NCBI RefSeq assembly: GCF_963576615.1
Contig: NC_088717.1
Coordinates: 27,817,213 to 27,881,212 of the forward strand
Direction: 5' to 3'
Length of the DNA stretch: 64,000 nt
Source: Watersipora subatra
Lineage: Eukaryota > Bryozoa > Gymnolaemata > Cheilostomatida > Watersiporidae
Below, piece after piece: positions 1 through 12,100 of the stretch. Below the pieces are notes generated by a model. The model had not been told where the DNA came from. It did no database searches and worked only from the letters and a program-made list of their open reading frames with translations. Numbering within the stretch: the first letter of the stretch is position 1; every line of letters starts with the position of its first letter. The translations under genes were made by a program, and so were the position numbers.

Positions 1-67
1 CAATTAACCCACCGATTCTGGAAAAGAAGTAATAAAGCCATTCTTGCACCTGGTTGGCCGTTTGTGG
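1..67. repeat. Dispersed repeat, window-edge copy
   Basis: The first 67 bases match 53494-53560 closely; both contain CACCTGGTTGGCCGTTTGTG and the same flanking order. This is one end of a dispersed repeat cut by the window edge. No coding capacity was seen. The following stretch to about 320 shows no gene. Confidence 0.6.
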
Positions 68-714
68 CCCGTTTTCCATTAGTAACCTTTTCACCCAGTA
101 GCATCCAATACCCAACTCAGTGCCACATTGCTGTACCCTGGCACCTGTTGGCCTTCGTCAAAAGGTGAAGTATTACTGCTTGTTAGTTGTTAATACAGTC
201 TGTCCTTAGCCAAGGTGACCGGATCACACCTGTGATACCGCCTAGTAGGTGGTCCTGATGCTTTGGCTTGGTTGGTGTTGCTTGGCGATTTCATTGGCTG
301 ATGGTGGGTAGTGTCTCCATTGGTGATACCATAGAGTTATCTCCCCCTAGAGTGATAACTACCCTAGAGTTTCCGGTGCCATCAAGGAGCGTTTAGGCCA
401 CGCCCATTTTTTGTGCTAGTCACCCGTAGTGATTGGCAGAACAATAACATCAGCCATGAGAATGATCATGAATTTGCACAGTTAAGATAGTAATTATTGC
501 TCATATTAAAGAGATGATGATTATAGTTTATTACTCCAATATATGCTTATCATTTAAAGCCATTCAATACTTACATAACTTGCAAAGACACTGAATAGAC
601 AGTGTTAAGTAAGTGAGTTAATGCAATCAGTTACTCATAGATAAGATAGATGGTCATACTGGGGTTGTATTACATTAGTTTGATGGAAAGCTAATTGACT
701 GCTATCAACCATGA

Positions 715-935
715 GCTGTACTACCCGGCGTTGCCCGAGTAATAAAGAAGTCTTTGGACAGAAAATTTATTTTTACATATTATAACATACTGTATACAAC
801 ATTTACCATTCTAACTTTTAAACTCTATTCCCTGGTTGCAAATTGGAACTGTAAATGTTAGGCAACTCGTTATGAACACCTGGGAGTTTGGGGGGCGGTG
901 GCGGCCCCCAATGGGGTTCGGGGCAGCGCCCCGAA
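715..935. repeat. Dispersed repeat with CTACCCGGCGTTGC core
   Basis: The segment begins AGCTGTACTACCCGGCGTTG. A second copy begins near 59867, also followed by a run that reads AACATTTGCC or AACATTTACC and then TTCTAACTTT. The 3' part here is GC-rich (GGGGTTCGGGGCAGCGCCCC, 913-932) and forms a short hairpin. It is probably the end of an interspersed element of unknown class. Confidence 0.5.
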
Positions 936-1127
936 GCTCTAGACCTTTTAAGCATCAACAACCCTCAAAGTATGCATAAAGGCAATCAATTGTAAGTATC
1001 AAAATCTATATAAGTATATTGTTTATGGTTCATAGTAGGCAAAAGGTCTTTTTTATTCAACGACCAATATAAAACTCATGACACTACAGATTTCTGTAAG
1101 GGACATTGACAGAACAAGAGCTATTAC

Positions 1128-1316
1128 CAGACCTGCCAACCCAAGAGTGGGGCAATTCGTGAGATTTGGTTTTGGGGTAGTTGATGTATCAATGATGGTA
1201 TATATAAAGTTGTGGAAATTGGGGCAAAAATCTCACGCATTTCTCACGCATTTTCATTTTTTCTTTGGGGTGATTGCGTGAGTCTCACGCCCAATGCGTG
1301 AGAGTTGGCAGGTATG
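1128..1316. mobile_element. 189-bp hAT-type MITE with 8-bp target duplication
   Basis: The termini are CAGACCTGCCAAC and its near-perfect inverse GTTGGCAGGTATG. The element is flanked on both sides by the 8-bp direct repeat GCTATTAC (1120-1127 and 1317-1324), the hallmark of hAT-superfamily insertion. The inside contains repeated CTCACGCA words and no coding frame. A related copy lies at 42095-42390. The MITE sits at the very 3' end of the hAT transposase remnant on the minus strand, so that frame's stop codon lies in the duplicated target. Confidence 0.75.
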
Positions 1317-1320
1317 GCTA

Positions 1321-1614
1321 TTACTTATTTATTGCAATAGCTTTAGTTCTGTCAATGTGTCGATGAAACAAATATTTCATAACTGATTCTGTATCTCTTT
1401 CAACATCTTTATATATGTAAAATATTAGAAGATTATTTAGTCGAGCCTGCTCCATGGTGCTCCTCGTCGATGTTTTGATTCGCTTCAATGCAGAAAAGGA
1501 TCTCTCACTCACTACATTACTGGCAGTCAAAACCAATACTAGATTAGTGAGCCTGGAAATTAGCGAAAATGCAAGTTTGGGGTCTTCACACCCTTTCACC
1601 CCAATTAAAAGCAA
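1321..1614 (-). pseudogene. hAT transposase C-terminal dimerisation fragment
   Basis: The 97-codon minus-strand frame contains SERSFSALKRIKTSTRSTM followed by ARLNNLLI. This is the C-terminal dimerisation signature of hAT transposases of the type found in ZMYM1-like proteins, where the usual form is SERSFSALRRIKT followed by RSTM..ERL. No DDE catalytic core is present next to it, so it is a 5'-truncated remnant. A short inverted copy of its 3' end lies at about 1100-1127, on the other side of the 189-bp MITE. Confidence 0.75.
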
Positions 1615-1807
1615 TAAAGTTCAGTTTATAAGTCTTAACAAAGTCTTACAAGATCACTCATTTGGCGAAATCACCACGGAGACATTAGTAGTAGAATGCT
1701 AGTAGCTAATAGATTAGTTATTGGAATTTCCAACCGGTCTTGGAATTTCCAACTTGGAAATCCTAAGTGAATGAGCTTAGAACGTAATTCTTAGTACATA
1801 GCCGCCG

Positions 1808-1873
1808 ACAATCACTAAAAAGTTGGGGCGGCTCAGCCGCCCAGCCGTTCCAGAGAAGACGGGCCTGTTCTTT
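1808..1873. mobile_element. Isolated transposon end (GCCGCCCCAAC family)
   Basis: This end carries GTTGGGGCGGCTCAGCCGCC and finishes GGGCCTG. It is the inverse of the left end at 20196-20255, which begins CAGGCCCGTATTCCCTGG and continues to GCCGCCCCAACTTTTTAG. Only one end is present here. Confidence 0.5.
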
Positions 1874-1937
1874 AGTACTGCTATTTCTTCTACGTTTGCT
1901 TTGCTTATTCTATGACTGTGATCATCATATTAACAGT

Positions 1938-2976
1938 ATGCCAAATGGTAGTTTTTGTGCAGCCTTTGGCTGCTCCAATTCTAGTAGCAAGACACCAGAC
2001 AAAAAATTCCATGGGTGAGTCGTTGTAGTTTAGTTTTGTCAAGTTACTCATTCATTTTTTCCGGTATATTTTATATTCACACAATAATATCATCAGTAGT
2101 TGAAATTAAAAAGGCTTGATTTAGCTGTATCAACAACTGAAATGAATGATCAGAGGTGTACCTAGAGAGATGATTGATTTGAATCATGTCCCTTGTTCTA
2201 TCAATCATTGTTATGGTGTAGTAGGTATGCAAGCAAGTCAGTTACTTGTTTGATTCTGAACCCTCACTACCCTTTGTCTGTGTCCTTCCACTACCAGCCA
2301 CTGGAGTTGATTACTGTTAGTTTGTGTTATCTATGACCTAATGCGACTGACCCTCCTTTATTTGTCACTCATTCACTATTCAGTTCATTTTTTATAATGT
2401 ATACAGATTCCCGCTGAAGAATGAGAAGATGGCAAATAGATGGGTTCTTGCAACCAAGAGAGTAAATTTAAAACTTACTCCGTCAACCAAACTGTGCTCA
2501 GATCATTTCACAGATGCTGACTACACAGGTCCTCCAAAACAATCAAGATTGTTTCCAACTGCTGTTCCTACTATCTTCAACTGCCCAGAACACATGCAGG
2601 TTAGTTTGTTACGAACAGTGTTATCATCCAAAATAGACTGTGCATGTAAAGCTTCTTGATTCTTTATAAATGCTTTTATGTATGCACTCGGTTTGGCTTA
2701 GATCTTTGGTATTCTTGTAGTGTATCCATACCAGGTCGAGACCCATGAATTATCACGGAATTATTAACATAATTTTCAATATTGATCGCCCAAGACGCAA
2801 ACTACATAGTATTAGTTTAATACAATGTTTATGTCCTTAGCCGAAGAAATCTCAACCAAGGAAGAAGAGACCACTCTCGAGCTCTGGTGATGAGACAGTA
2901 GAAGACTCCGCAACAGCTAGCTTTATTGACCCATCTCCCTCTATAGCATCAGAACATGACTACTTTGCTGATAAAG
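1938..2976 (+). CDS. THAP-domain protein fragment (three exons)
   Basis: Exons at 1938-2014, 2407-2599 and 2841-2976 join in a consistent frame with GT/AG borders. The product starts MPNGSFCAAFGCSNSSS, giving the first zinc ligands (C-x4-C), and continues FPLK, the tryptophan in NRWVLATKR, then LCSDHF (C-x2-H) and finally AVPTIF. That is the complete order of a C2CH THAP DNA-binding domain of about 85 residues. The third exon is basic and then serine/acid-rich (KKSQPRKKRP), as in THAP linkers, and ends in phase 1 before a GTTTGC donor. No downstream exon was found before the right inverted arm. It could be the N-terminus of a P-element-type transposase or a host-like THAP gene cut off by repeats. 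Confidence 0.7.
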
Positions 2977-3233
2977 GTTTGCAAAATCACTATTGCAGTA
3001 GTCATCATACCATGACCAATTAGACGCATGACAAAAGTATTCATTTATGTTAGTTGTCGGAGTCATCCTGCCTAACAAATATTAGTTGGAAGAAATATAA
3101 TCCATCATCATGAAAGTTACGTGGCAGTAAATCTATTTTGTATAAAGGTTATTATTATTAATATGCGAGTCTGTTTGGATAAAACTGACTGTGATTTCAG
3201 ATGAATCTCTGACTGATAATTTATAAACACCAG

Positions 3234-3285
<52 letters not shown>
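3234..3285. repeat. (TA)n microsatellite
   Basis: About 25 uninterrupted TA dinucleotides lie just inside the right inverted arm of the THAP-bearing element. Confidence 0.95.
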
Positions 3286-3291
<6 letters not shown>

Positions 3292-3989
3292 ATGTATTGG
3301 GATGCAGTATCTGAGTATCTATCTACTGATTTCATTAACTCACTTAACACTGTCTATTCAGTGTCTTTGCAAGTTATGTAAGTATTGAATTGCTTTAAAT
3401 GATAAGCATGTATTAGAGTAATAAACTATAATCATCATCTCTTTAATATGAGCAATAATTACTATCTTAACTGTGCAAATTCATGATCATTCTCACGGCT
3501 GATGTTATTGTTCTTGTCAATCACTACGAGCGACTAGCACAAAAAATGGGCGTGGCCTAAACGCTCCTTGATGGCACCGGAAACGCTCGTGTTGTTGAAT
3601 GCACAGTTATCACTCTAGGGGGAGATAACTCTATGGGTGATACCCATTAGCTCGGCTTTCTTGGTCTGTCTTTTTAGAACCTTCATACAGTGCGTCACCA
3701 ATTATTACTCTGCATTAGCACTTTTTAAATTATAGCATCTATATCAGCAAGCTGGAATGGCACACCAAAAACTCCAGGGTAGTTTAAATAATAAGCAAAT
3801 GTCATTAGACAACAATCTACACTACATCTACTCAATTACTGCTATCAGTGAATCTACTTGCACCATTTTCGCTTGCCTGGGTCGCTGGCAGACCAGAAAA
3901 CTGCCACAGCTGATATAGTGAATATACCATCGTTAACACTAAAATAAAATATAACACAAATGAAACAGTCAAAAAATTATTATTATATA

Positions 3990-4160
3990 TACAGTGGAAT
4001 CTCGGTGGAACATAATCCATTCCAGAGGAACACTGAGTTGTTCAAGATTTGAAACAATTATTCCCATTAAAATTAATGTATGTAAATTTTAATCCGTTCC
4101 AAGTCGAGAAAACAACTTCGGTGAAGTATTATTTTAACATTTCGCACCATAGACTGTACT
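3990..4160. mobile_element. pogo/Tigger-like transposon end
   Basis: The segment starts ACAGTGGAATCTCGGTGGAA and continues with CATAATCCATTCCAG and ATCCGTTCCAAGTCGAGAA. This resembles the terminal and subterminal sequence of pogo/Tigger-type elements (CAGTGGAACCTCGG followed by ATCCGTTCCA). No second end or transposase was located. 4160-4980 contains only short unsupported frames and AT-rich sequence. Confidence 0.45.
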
Positions 4161-4984
4161 GCATAAGTACTACGTACTATAAACAAAACAGATGTTCTAG
4201 ATGATGAAACGAAAAAAAAAGTAAACATTTCGTATGCTTTGCTCCTGAAACATCGGAAACATTCTAGGTTGACATACAATACCAAATTTGCAGATATTGA
4301 TAATGAAATAACAAAGAATGCAACAGATGAGTTACATCAAAAATTGTTTGAAAAAGAAAATATAAACAGCATTGGTACGTTTGCTTCACATATTTGAAGG
4401 AGAATCCTCCTTCAAAAATATTTAGGTAACTCGACTGGAGGAGTTGTCTCCCTAGCAAATATATTCGGTGGAGAAACGTCGTCCCAGATGGTTCCTTCTT
4501 TTTGTAAAGAATTTATGAAGCGTAACTTGCTTGTTAGATTCCATTACGCATGTCTGTTTGTTTTTAATTTTAGGCCGAACTGGATAAACCATAACAACAT
4601 CATGACAAGTGAAAATTTTCAAGCATTTTTTGCAGATGTCACAAACAAGAAATCCTTGGAAATAGCTGAAAATATCAAGTCTAGAAGTAAGACCAGTTTT
4701 ACCAACTTTTTACTCGTACAATTTCTCCTGGTTTTTAGCAACTGTGGTAAGATAAAAACAGGAAATACATCAAAATTATTTTATGCTATTAAAGTAACCA
4801 TTTATTAAATAGTGTTATATAATAGCTGCCAATTTATTACAATTTACGTTTGCTAAACAAACAGACACACAGACAGGCCTTTTAAAGGTTTTTGCGGACC
4901 ATTGAAAGTTGTTTTCTAATTGAAGAGAAAGTTTGTTATGAGTTTCGGATCTATTGAGATGTTTATCAAAGCACAAAATTTTAG

Positions 4985-5180
4985 GTATTTATGTATGTAT
5001 GAATTTATGTATGTACGTATGTATGCATGTACGTATGTATGCATGTATACACATGCGCATGTATGTATGCATGTATGTTTGTATGTACACATGCGTGTAG
5101 GTACGCATGCTTGTATGCACACATGCTTGTATGTACACATATTTCTATGTACATATGTTTGTACTCATGTATGTGCATAA
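4985..5180. repeat. ATGT/ATGC-rich microsatellite
   Basis: Irregular repeats of TATG, CATG and TACG words run through this block. Open frames exist on both strands only because the repeat lacks stop codons. Confidence 0.9.
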
Positions 5181-5346
5181 TCATGTAGTATTTGTTCGTA
5201 TCAATTATAATAATAAAATCATTTTTCTACTGGCCATTCAGACGAAAACTGCCAAATAATTGTAGACGTACGTCTGTTTGTAAAATAAAGATTGTAAAAA
5301 GTTAGAAAGAAACTAAGTGTTTAGGACAAAAGCTTATTCAGAAGTT

Positions 5347-5398
5347 GACTACATAGTTGAGCACATAGTTGAGCACATAGTCGAGCACATGCTGAGCA
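5347..5398. repeat. 12-bp tandem repeat, four copies
   Basis: The unit ACATAGTTGAGC repeats in tandem, the later copies with substitutions (ACATAGTCGAGC, ACATGCTGAGC). Confidence 0.85.
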
Positions 5399-5528
5399 GA
5401 AGTACCTTTATGAGATTTTATGCAATTTGCTGCAGCCCCCTCCCACCCTTAAACAATACGGCTGTTCAAGCCGCAGAGAGCCTGAAGTCCTTGAGTTTTG
5501 AATCGTGGCTTACACAGTTCCTCCATTG

Positions 5529-5735
5529 ACTTTAGTATTGATTATGCCTTTCAGTGTATTCCGGCTGTATTGATATTGAGTATTGATTATGCCTTTCAGT
5601 GTATTCCGGCTGTATTGATATTGAGTATTGATTATGCCTTTCAGTGTAATCCGGCTGTATTGATATTGAGTATTGATTATGCCTTTCAGTGTATTCCGGC
5701 TGTATTGATATTGAGTATTGATTATGCTTGTTTAG
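5529..5735. repeat. 45-bp minisatellite, about 4.5 copies
   Basis: The unit begins TATTGATTATGCCTTTCAGT and ends TTGATATTGAG. Copies are almost identical. The period is divisible by three, so stop-free frames run through it on both strands; I treat these as artefacts of the repeat and not as a gene. Confidence 0.9.
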
Positions 5736-5809
5736 GTCTACTCTAGAAGATATTGAACAGTAACTGGTTATCACTACGTAGCTAATAAAATCGCTTGTTT
5801 TGAATACAT

Positions 5810-6075
5810 ATATTCGTAGCATTTAATAGGTTATCACTACGTGGCTAATAAAATTGCAGACTTGTAGCACACTGTATGATAACGCCATGACCGTTATCCA
5901 AACTGGGCTTTCGATAGGTCAACGCTCATAACTCATCTTGTAATGCATATAAACAGCTTATTTTTGCTTCAAACATTAGCAAACCTAAATCTGTGCAATG
6001 AGGTTTTATATGACTTGACTAAATATATTTATTTACATACAAAAATGCATTCAAATTTAGCATTTATTAAATTCT
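5810..6075. repeat. Dispersed repeat family A, copy 1
   Basis: This segment begins TATTCGTAGCATTTAATAGG and includes GGGCTTTCGAT, CTCATAACTCAT and GCATATAAACAGC. The same ordered blocks appear at about 7190-7445, with more divergent copies near 15340-15425 and 18130-18365. No coding capacity was seen. It is a medium-copy element of roughly 250 bp. Confidence 0.65.
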
Positions 6076-7189
6076 TTGGTCAAAATAAATTTTAGCTCAG
6101 ATTGTAAGATTTGCAGATGTTAACTGCACGTGAAATACGTATAGCAGTTGGTTTCAAAGCTGACCAGAGATAATAATGGAGCAGTGACATGGACTGGTGG
6201 CTGAGTCAACTTCAAAGGTTTTGTGAACTGTCCATTTGCCTTGCATCAAGGTTGAATGTGGCTCACAGAAAACTACATCCTCGTAATTCACCATGTAGTC
6301 TATTTCAGGATAATTATAAGCTGACAATTGTAGTCTTCAGTATCAGACTGGGGGGGAGGGTCTCCTATTGTGATAGAGCTACTGGTAGCCCTGCTGGTAA
6401 CCTGCTTGTAAAAATAGGGAACAATGGGAACAGACCTCCAGCGCTTCATCAGCTCTGGAAGAGGTAGGTGCTCGGTCAACTCTAATGTGCCCTATTATGT
6501 ACAATTTATTTACTTGAAGTATTGTTGTTGTTAGCATTTTGGTAGTAAAAGTCTGTAAATATTAAGGCTCACCAAGTTCTTTTCTCATGAACTTTTAGCA
6601 ACTTCGAATGTGTTTTTCTCATTGATGTTTCTACCAGGTTAATGCTATTTTCCAATGTTATTGGGTTTCCTCCGTGATTAAAAGTATTATTAACCCTTCG
6701 TAGATCCCTTCGTAACCCTTGAAATTTAGGTGTCTGCTTGTGTTCGTCTGCGGTATGTCTCCCAAGCAGGTGAAGTACATCGCTCTACACATATACAGTC
6801 ATACCTCTCTGAACCTAATCTACGACAACTGAATTTTTCTATCAACTGAATCAACTAGGCTGGTCTCTGTCATAGATTGAAATCTTTTTATTCTTTAGAA
6901 ATCTACTATATAGCTACTAATTATCGACCAGGATAATTACGATACAATTTGCATTACAATTTCAAGGCTAATATTTTAGAGAGTTTTACCCTGCGTTAAA
7001 TATTGTTTGCTTGCTAATATCAACTAGTTAGGCAATGCAGGAGATATCCAGTCAGAAGACATCTTTCTTCTAGATTAGATGCTCTAACAGTTATTCAACA
7101 GCAACTGATATTCTTTAAAATTTTTAAAAATTTATATTTTTGTTTCCGCATGTATTATAAACATTGTCTGTTTATGTCACTTGTTTTTA

Positions 7190-7445
7190 TATATTCGTAG
7201 CATTCAATAAAGTATCTCAATATAGCATAAAATTTCAGAGTTGCAGCATACCATATGATAGTGCCATGATCATTATCGAAATTGGGCTTTCGATGGATCG
7301 GGGCTCATAACTCATTTTTATTGCATATAAACAGCCGGTATTTGCTGCAAACTTTAGCAAACATTATTCTGTGCAATGAACTTTTATACGACTTCATTAA
7401 AAATATTTATATAATTCACCAAAGGGAATTCAAATTTAAACATTT
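7190..7445. repeat. Dispersed repeat family A, copy 2
   Basis: It shares TATTCGTAGCATTCAATA, TTGGGCTTTCGATGGATC, CTCATAACTCATTTTTATTG and CTGTGCAATGA with the copy at 5810-6075. The spacer 6080-7190 holds only short frames that I cannot support as genes. Confidence 0.65.
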
Positions 7446-8240
7446 GAACATTTTTTGAGCACAAGTACTGAAAACCTATATCTGAACGCTATGGCGCTCT
7501 ATTTTCCAAACCGTTCCTTAAAGCGGCGCTTTATTAGAGGTGGTGTTCAAATAAAGGGTGGCATTGTATTTTTAAACACTTCGTCAGAATGATGAAAAAA
7601 TAAATTGAACCCTTTCACGGCGAATCGATCATCGTCCATATTTTGCACTCTTCTTCTGGTGGTGCGACATTAACCCTTTTGGATGCGAGACATTTACTAA
7701 CTTACCTCCAACTTATCGTAGATTGTTTAAGCTTACTGCAACACATAAATAAATGTACACAAGGAAGCTTATACATGCACGTCTCTCCATACCAACTGAT
7801 ATCTATTGCTTGCAATTACCTATGATGATCTTATAGCCAGCGTTGCAATTTGTTGGAGATTTTAAGTTTTTTCATTTTAAATTTGAAGACATATCTTCGT
7901 TTTATATCTATATTTACCAATGTTGCATAAAAAAGCTCATGGCCCTCATTGATATGTTTGCTAGAGTTGCAGCCAAAACTGGCTTGTTATGTGCAATAGA
8001 ACAGGAGTTACGAGTGTTGATTCATTGTAAGCTGACTTCAGATTAACGCAATCATGCCATCCAATATAATATACTATGAATCCGCAAATTTACATTTTTA
8101 TAATAACAACAATCCATCAAATGCTACAAATATAAATTAAAGCACAAATGACATAAATGGCATAATTAACATTTTAAAAACAAAAACATTAAAATTTTAA
8201 AAACAAAATATTGGCATCGTTTGTTCAGTCAGTTGAGTTC
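7446..8240. other. Spacer with low-complexity and repeat fragments
   Basis: Fragments such as GCGGCGCTTTATTAGAGG and TTCAAATAAAGGGTGGCATT belong to a family also seen near 51130-51260, 57460-57560, 58330-58370 and 59630-59745. No coding exon with splice support was found. Confidence 0.4.
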
Positions 8241-8244
8241 TGAT

Positions 8245-8365
8245 TGTCGCATCTGTTTGGAACCAAATATTTTGCACCTACAACACAACAGAGTAAGAGA
8301 TGGTGAATCTTTTGATATCAAATAACTGTAATGTGAATTTTGTTGCAAGTCAACCTTTAATGCTC
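8245..8365. repeat. Dispersed repeat family B, copy 1
   Basis: About 95 bp here, including CACCTACAACACAACAGAGT and TGTTGCAAGTCAACCTTTAA, recur nearly unchanged at 50768-50858 in the U2SURP intron. Confidence 0.65.
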
Positions 8366-9132
8366 TTCAACAAATCAGAGGTACGTAAGTAATAGCAGCA
8401 TTCATGCGGCAACCTCAAAGCCACCATTATGCCATTAATCGGCCTGGTATTTGGGTACCTCAGAGCCGTGAGCGCGCGGGCGGGAAAATATAAGAGCCAG
8501 ACGAGTGAACGACAGTATTCAGCTGGTTTTTAGCAAAAATTAGCAGTTGTTCCTTAAATGGCGCAAAAATATTGAGACGCTACTGTAAAAACATTGAAAA
8601 TAGACTTGATTCATTTAAGCACAGGTTATTATTTAATTATTCCAACAAACTGAGCAAACGTGTATGACTCTAGTATATTGTTTACTTAAAAGCTCAGAAC
8701 CGCAGGCTGCGTATCACGTGACAAGAAACAGTAGGCGATCGAACCAGCAGCTGCGCAGCTGTGTTTAACCGCGTGTTAGTTCCAGTTATGAGAGCAACAA
8801 TGAAAACAACCTATCGTATTAAAACATTGATGAAAGCCTTTGACATGGGTGACAAAGCTTGAGATCGCTGCTAATATCGAAATCTCGCCTCATACACCCC
8901 AACTTAGATTCTGGAAAACCGTACATATTCAAGCCGAAAACAGGTGATAGAAAAAATAAAACGCTGACAAATTTAAAGTTGGGTTTAGTAAAATTCATAC
9001 TTATACTTAGCTTTTAACATGCTTATTTAAGAAACTATATTCGTTTAAGTTGTATTCGGAGTTTGTCACGTTCCATCAAGTCTAGTTTACGGAATGCGTT
9101 GCTTTAACGTCTCTCACCCGCTGTTAGCTACC

Positions 9133-12100
9133 ATGTCTGTCTCAAAGGTAAGACCTGTATAACACAACATACAGTACTGTACTCAGTAATGTTACCTTTC
9201 ATTGCATATCAAAACTACCAAATAGGAAACAAAGGTTATACTTTTTTTCATTACTTTTTAATATTTACGTAAATAAAATTTCAACGGTTTTACCGGGCGT
9301 TTTGCATTAGATAATTTCCTAAGGTTCCTATGACCTTCTTAGCATGCGTTGCTAAGATTCAAGTCAAGCGACAGACGGCAGGCCATGTAGGGTGCAATAT
9401 AGGGAGTCTGTTGCGCCGCTTGGTCTGCACTAAAGAAAAAATGCTAAACAATACACGTCAAAACAGTTCTATTATTGGACTGTAAAAGGTGTTGATTTTT
9501 TAAATTTTTATCACTAATTGAAACACTATTTGATCTCCATCATTATCGATTGATATAAGTATGGAGCCACCCAACCAATTGTTTAGCCCAATTATCCATT
9601 TTTTATTAAATTTCATTGTTTTGCAAAGTGTTTAGTTAAAAAATTCAGGCGTTATAATATTTCCCAGTTGTTCCTGGCTTTTACCAATTTTTCCTACTGC
9701 CCTGGGAAAAACAGTTTTTCTCGGAAAAAATGTCAACCCTGCTTCATTACTTGTCGTTCGTTCTCGTATTTTCAGTAACTAACGACATGGTATTCACAAT
9801 AATTATTAACTTTATATTTCTAACAATTATTTACATATTATTAATAGGAATACCCACTGGGTCTGATTCAAGTAGTATTGCATCAATTTTTTACAGAGTT
9901 GATTGTATCGGTGCAGTGAAAACTGAACACTGTTTGATGAAAGGTCAATTTTTTGCAGATCTCTCTTATCTAGATGACGATGATCTGAACCAACAAATAG
10001 GTCCTGTTGCGTTTAATGGAGCCGATGAGAAATAGTAAGCAAGTTTATTGTTGCATAACTCAATGTTATTCTTACGTCTCCTGTGTACACAGGTTGGTGA
10101 GAGATAATGGTAAAGTGAACAGAAGAGTGAGAGGCTGGTTACCTAATGTGAAGGCTGTCAAAGACAATATCTTTCTGATAAATACGTTGTCGCGCACTTT
10201 GGAGACAGTCAGGTGTAAACCAAGACAAATTCCCTTTCAGCTCTTCTACTGAGTGCTGCAGCGATATAAGAGATCATAGACAGAGGTTTGTTGTCTATCT
10301 CCAATTTTCCTTCATTAAATTGTCAAATAACGTTTGTTTTCCAGCGTGCGTCCATTTTCATTAGCTACCTGACCAGCTATGTATTAGTTCCTTCCTAAAT
10401 TATTTACAATTTTTCGCACGCGGTGCCGAAATGAACGATAAAAACCACCTTGAATGTGTGTAAAATGTGTGTATTTTAAAAAGGAAGAAATAGCATTTAG
10501 TGTTTAGCATTGTATGAATTGTTTCATTTTGCATTGCACATTTTATCAACGAAACATGAAAGTGGCAAGGTCAGTCTGTAAGGAAGTCAAGTGTATTGTG
10601 GACAATTTGCAACACGTTTTATTCATAGCTATTGCTATTAACTTATTGAAGAGATACTCATCTTCACATCGATAATGCGTGTGCAATTGACATTTCATTA
10701 GCTTTTGTACAGAAAACTTTAGGGAAACTAGTACGCAGGAAACTAGTACTTTGTAACAATATAATTAGTGTCGTGTTTGGTCCACTCTTACTTGTACAAG
10801 ATTAAGAGTATTAGCAGTTTGCTGCAGTCTGTTAGTGGTGACTGCTTCCGTGTGTCAATATTTTTCAAGGTTTCCACTCCTCCTACCCTCTATTGGCAAC
10901 ATTGTTGTCACCAATGATGACTTGCAGCTTACATGATAAAGTGAAGTTCCTTACGGACCAGGTATGAGTCTAGGGCCAGATTTGTTATTTTAAGCTGTTT
11001 GCATAATGGAGAACGCAGAAAGATTATTTCTAAACACTATCAAATTTGCCAGGTTTTTCTTACAGTATGTCCGTAATTATCAAAACTGTTGGCAGTCTTA
11101 GCAGCTTTAAAAATTCAAAAGTGTCATGTAAAAATGTGATGCTGCCTATATGGCTAGGTAGTCAGCATTGTCTCACATTGAAAGGGTCATTTCTGCATGA
11201 ACAGTTTATTAAAGGTGAACTGACAACACAAAGTTTTTGTTAGGCTAATAACACTAGCAAATAACATAATATATTGAAGTTACATTAATATTTTGTTGTA
11301 TTTTAAACCAAATAACAGGTTTTATGAACACTTTTAAGCCATGAAAATAAATAGAGATTCGTGATCTTGGTAAAATGGTGACCGAAGACGGCTGCGACGC
11401 TATGTACTTATATTAAAATTGCTCAATTTTTCAACTAGATTATTTAAAATCAATTGTCTGTTCATGATCCTTATTTTAGAAAACAGAGCATGCATTTATG
11501 TGTTTCGAACAGATGACTTGCGAGAATACCCAACTTTTACACACACTTGTGAGTTTCATATTTGTGTTAAAGAATAATTCTGTTGTAATTTGCGCTCCAC
11601 ATGACCTGCATTCCACATGATGTATGTTCCATATGATGTACGTTCCACATGATGTACGAGCTTGCCAGCTTGAGGTGTAATTCTCTAGAGCCAGCGATCA
11701 AAAGTTAGTGCGAACGTGTATATATGGCAAAGGCTTTCTGTATTTTTTGAATCTGCCTCGACCTTGCTTAATAATTATCTGCCATGTTGGGTAATCAACA
11801 ATGTAGTGGTGACAGGTGATTTGATGGGGTGACTTTAAAATTGGTGACTAGATGGGGAAATGTGTTAGAATTGTGGTCAGAAGTCCTTTTGTCTCGTGTC
11901 TCCACATTAGCCAATCATGGCGTTGACATGTTAATTCATTAAGCTGAACAAAATGGCGCCTTGAACGAAAACTCAGCTCCTTACAGCCGTACCTCGATAC
12001 GCGAGTGCCTCGACATGTGAACACTGCGCATCAACTTGCTCTTATTTCATTTATCCTTGAAATACATCAATCTTTTGAGATACCAGCATAGACGCCAGTT

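Larger units (their letters stand above)
323..3652. mobile_element. Possible DNA transposon with ~300-bp inverted arms enclosing a THAP gene fragment
   Basis: Bases 323-622 reappear in inverted orientation at 3331-3652. Both arms contain the same blocks, for example GAGATAACTCTATGG, GGGCGTGGCC and CACTTAACACTGTCT. Between the arms lie a THAP-domain gene fragment, a hAT transposase remnant with a MITE beside it, and another transposon end. The layout suggests a THAP-bearing DNA transposon (P-element or Phantom-like) that later collected other insertions. I found no target-site duplication at the outer ends, so the exact borders are uncertain. An ordinary inverted duplication around a host gene is the alternative. 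Confidence 0.5.

Noticed and set aside
4916-5180. Frames rich in Cys, Tyr, Thr and Met over 4916-5180
   Set aside because: They are translations of an ATGT/ATGC microsatellite.
5498-5822. Open frames on both strands with a 15-residue repeat (SIDYAFQCIPAVLIL)
   Set aside because: The frame is open only because the 45-bp unit is divisible by three and lacks stops; there is no start context, splice pair or family match.
6189-6467. 92-codon frame MDWWLSQLQRFCEL
   Set aside because: No recognised family, no second exon and no conserved motif; length is within chance for this composition.
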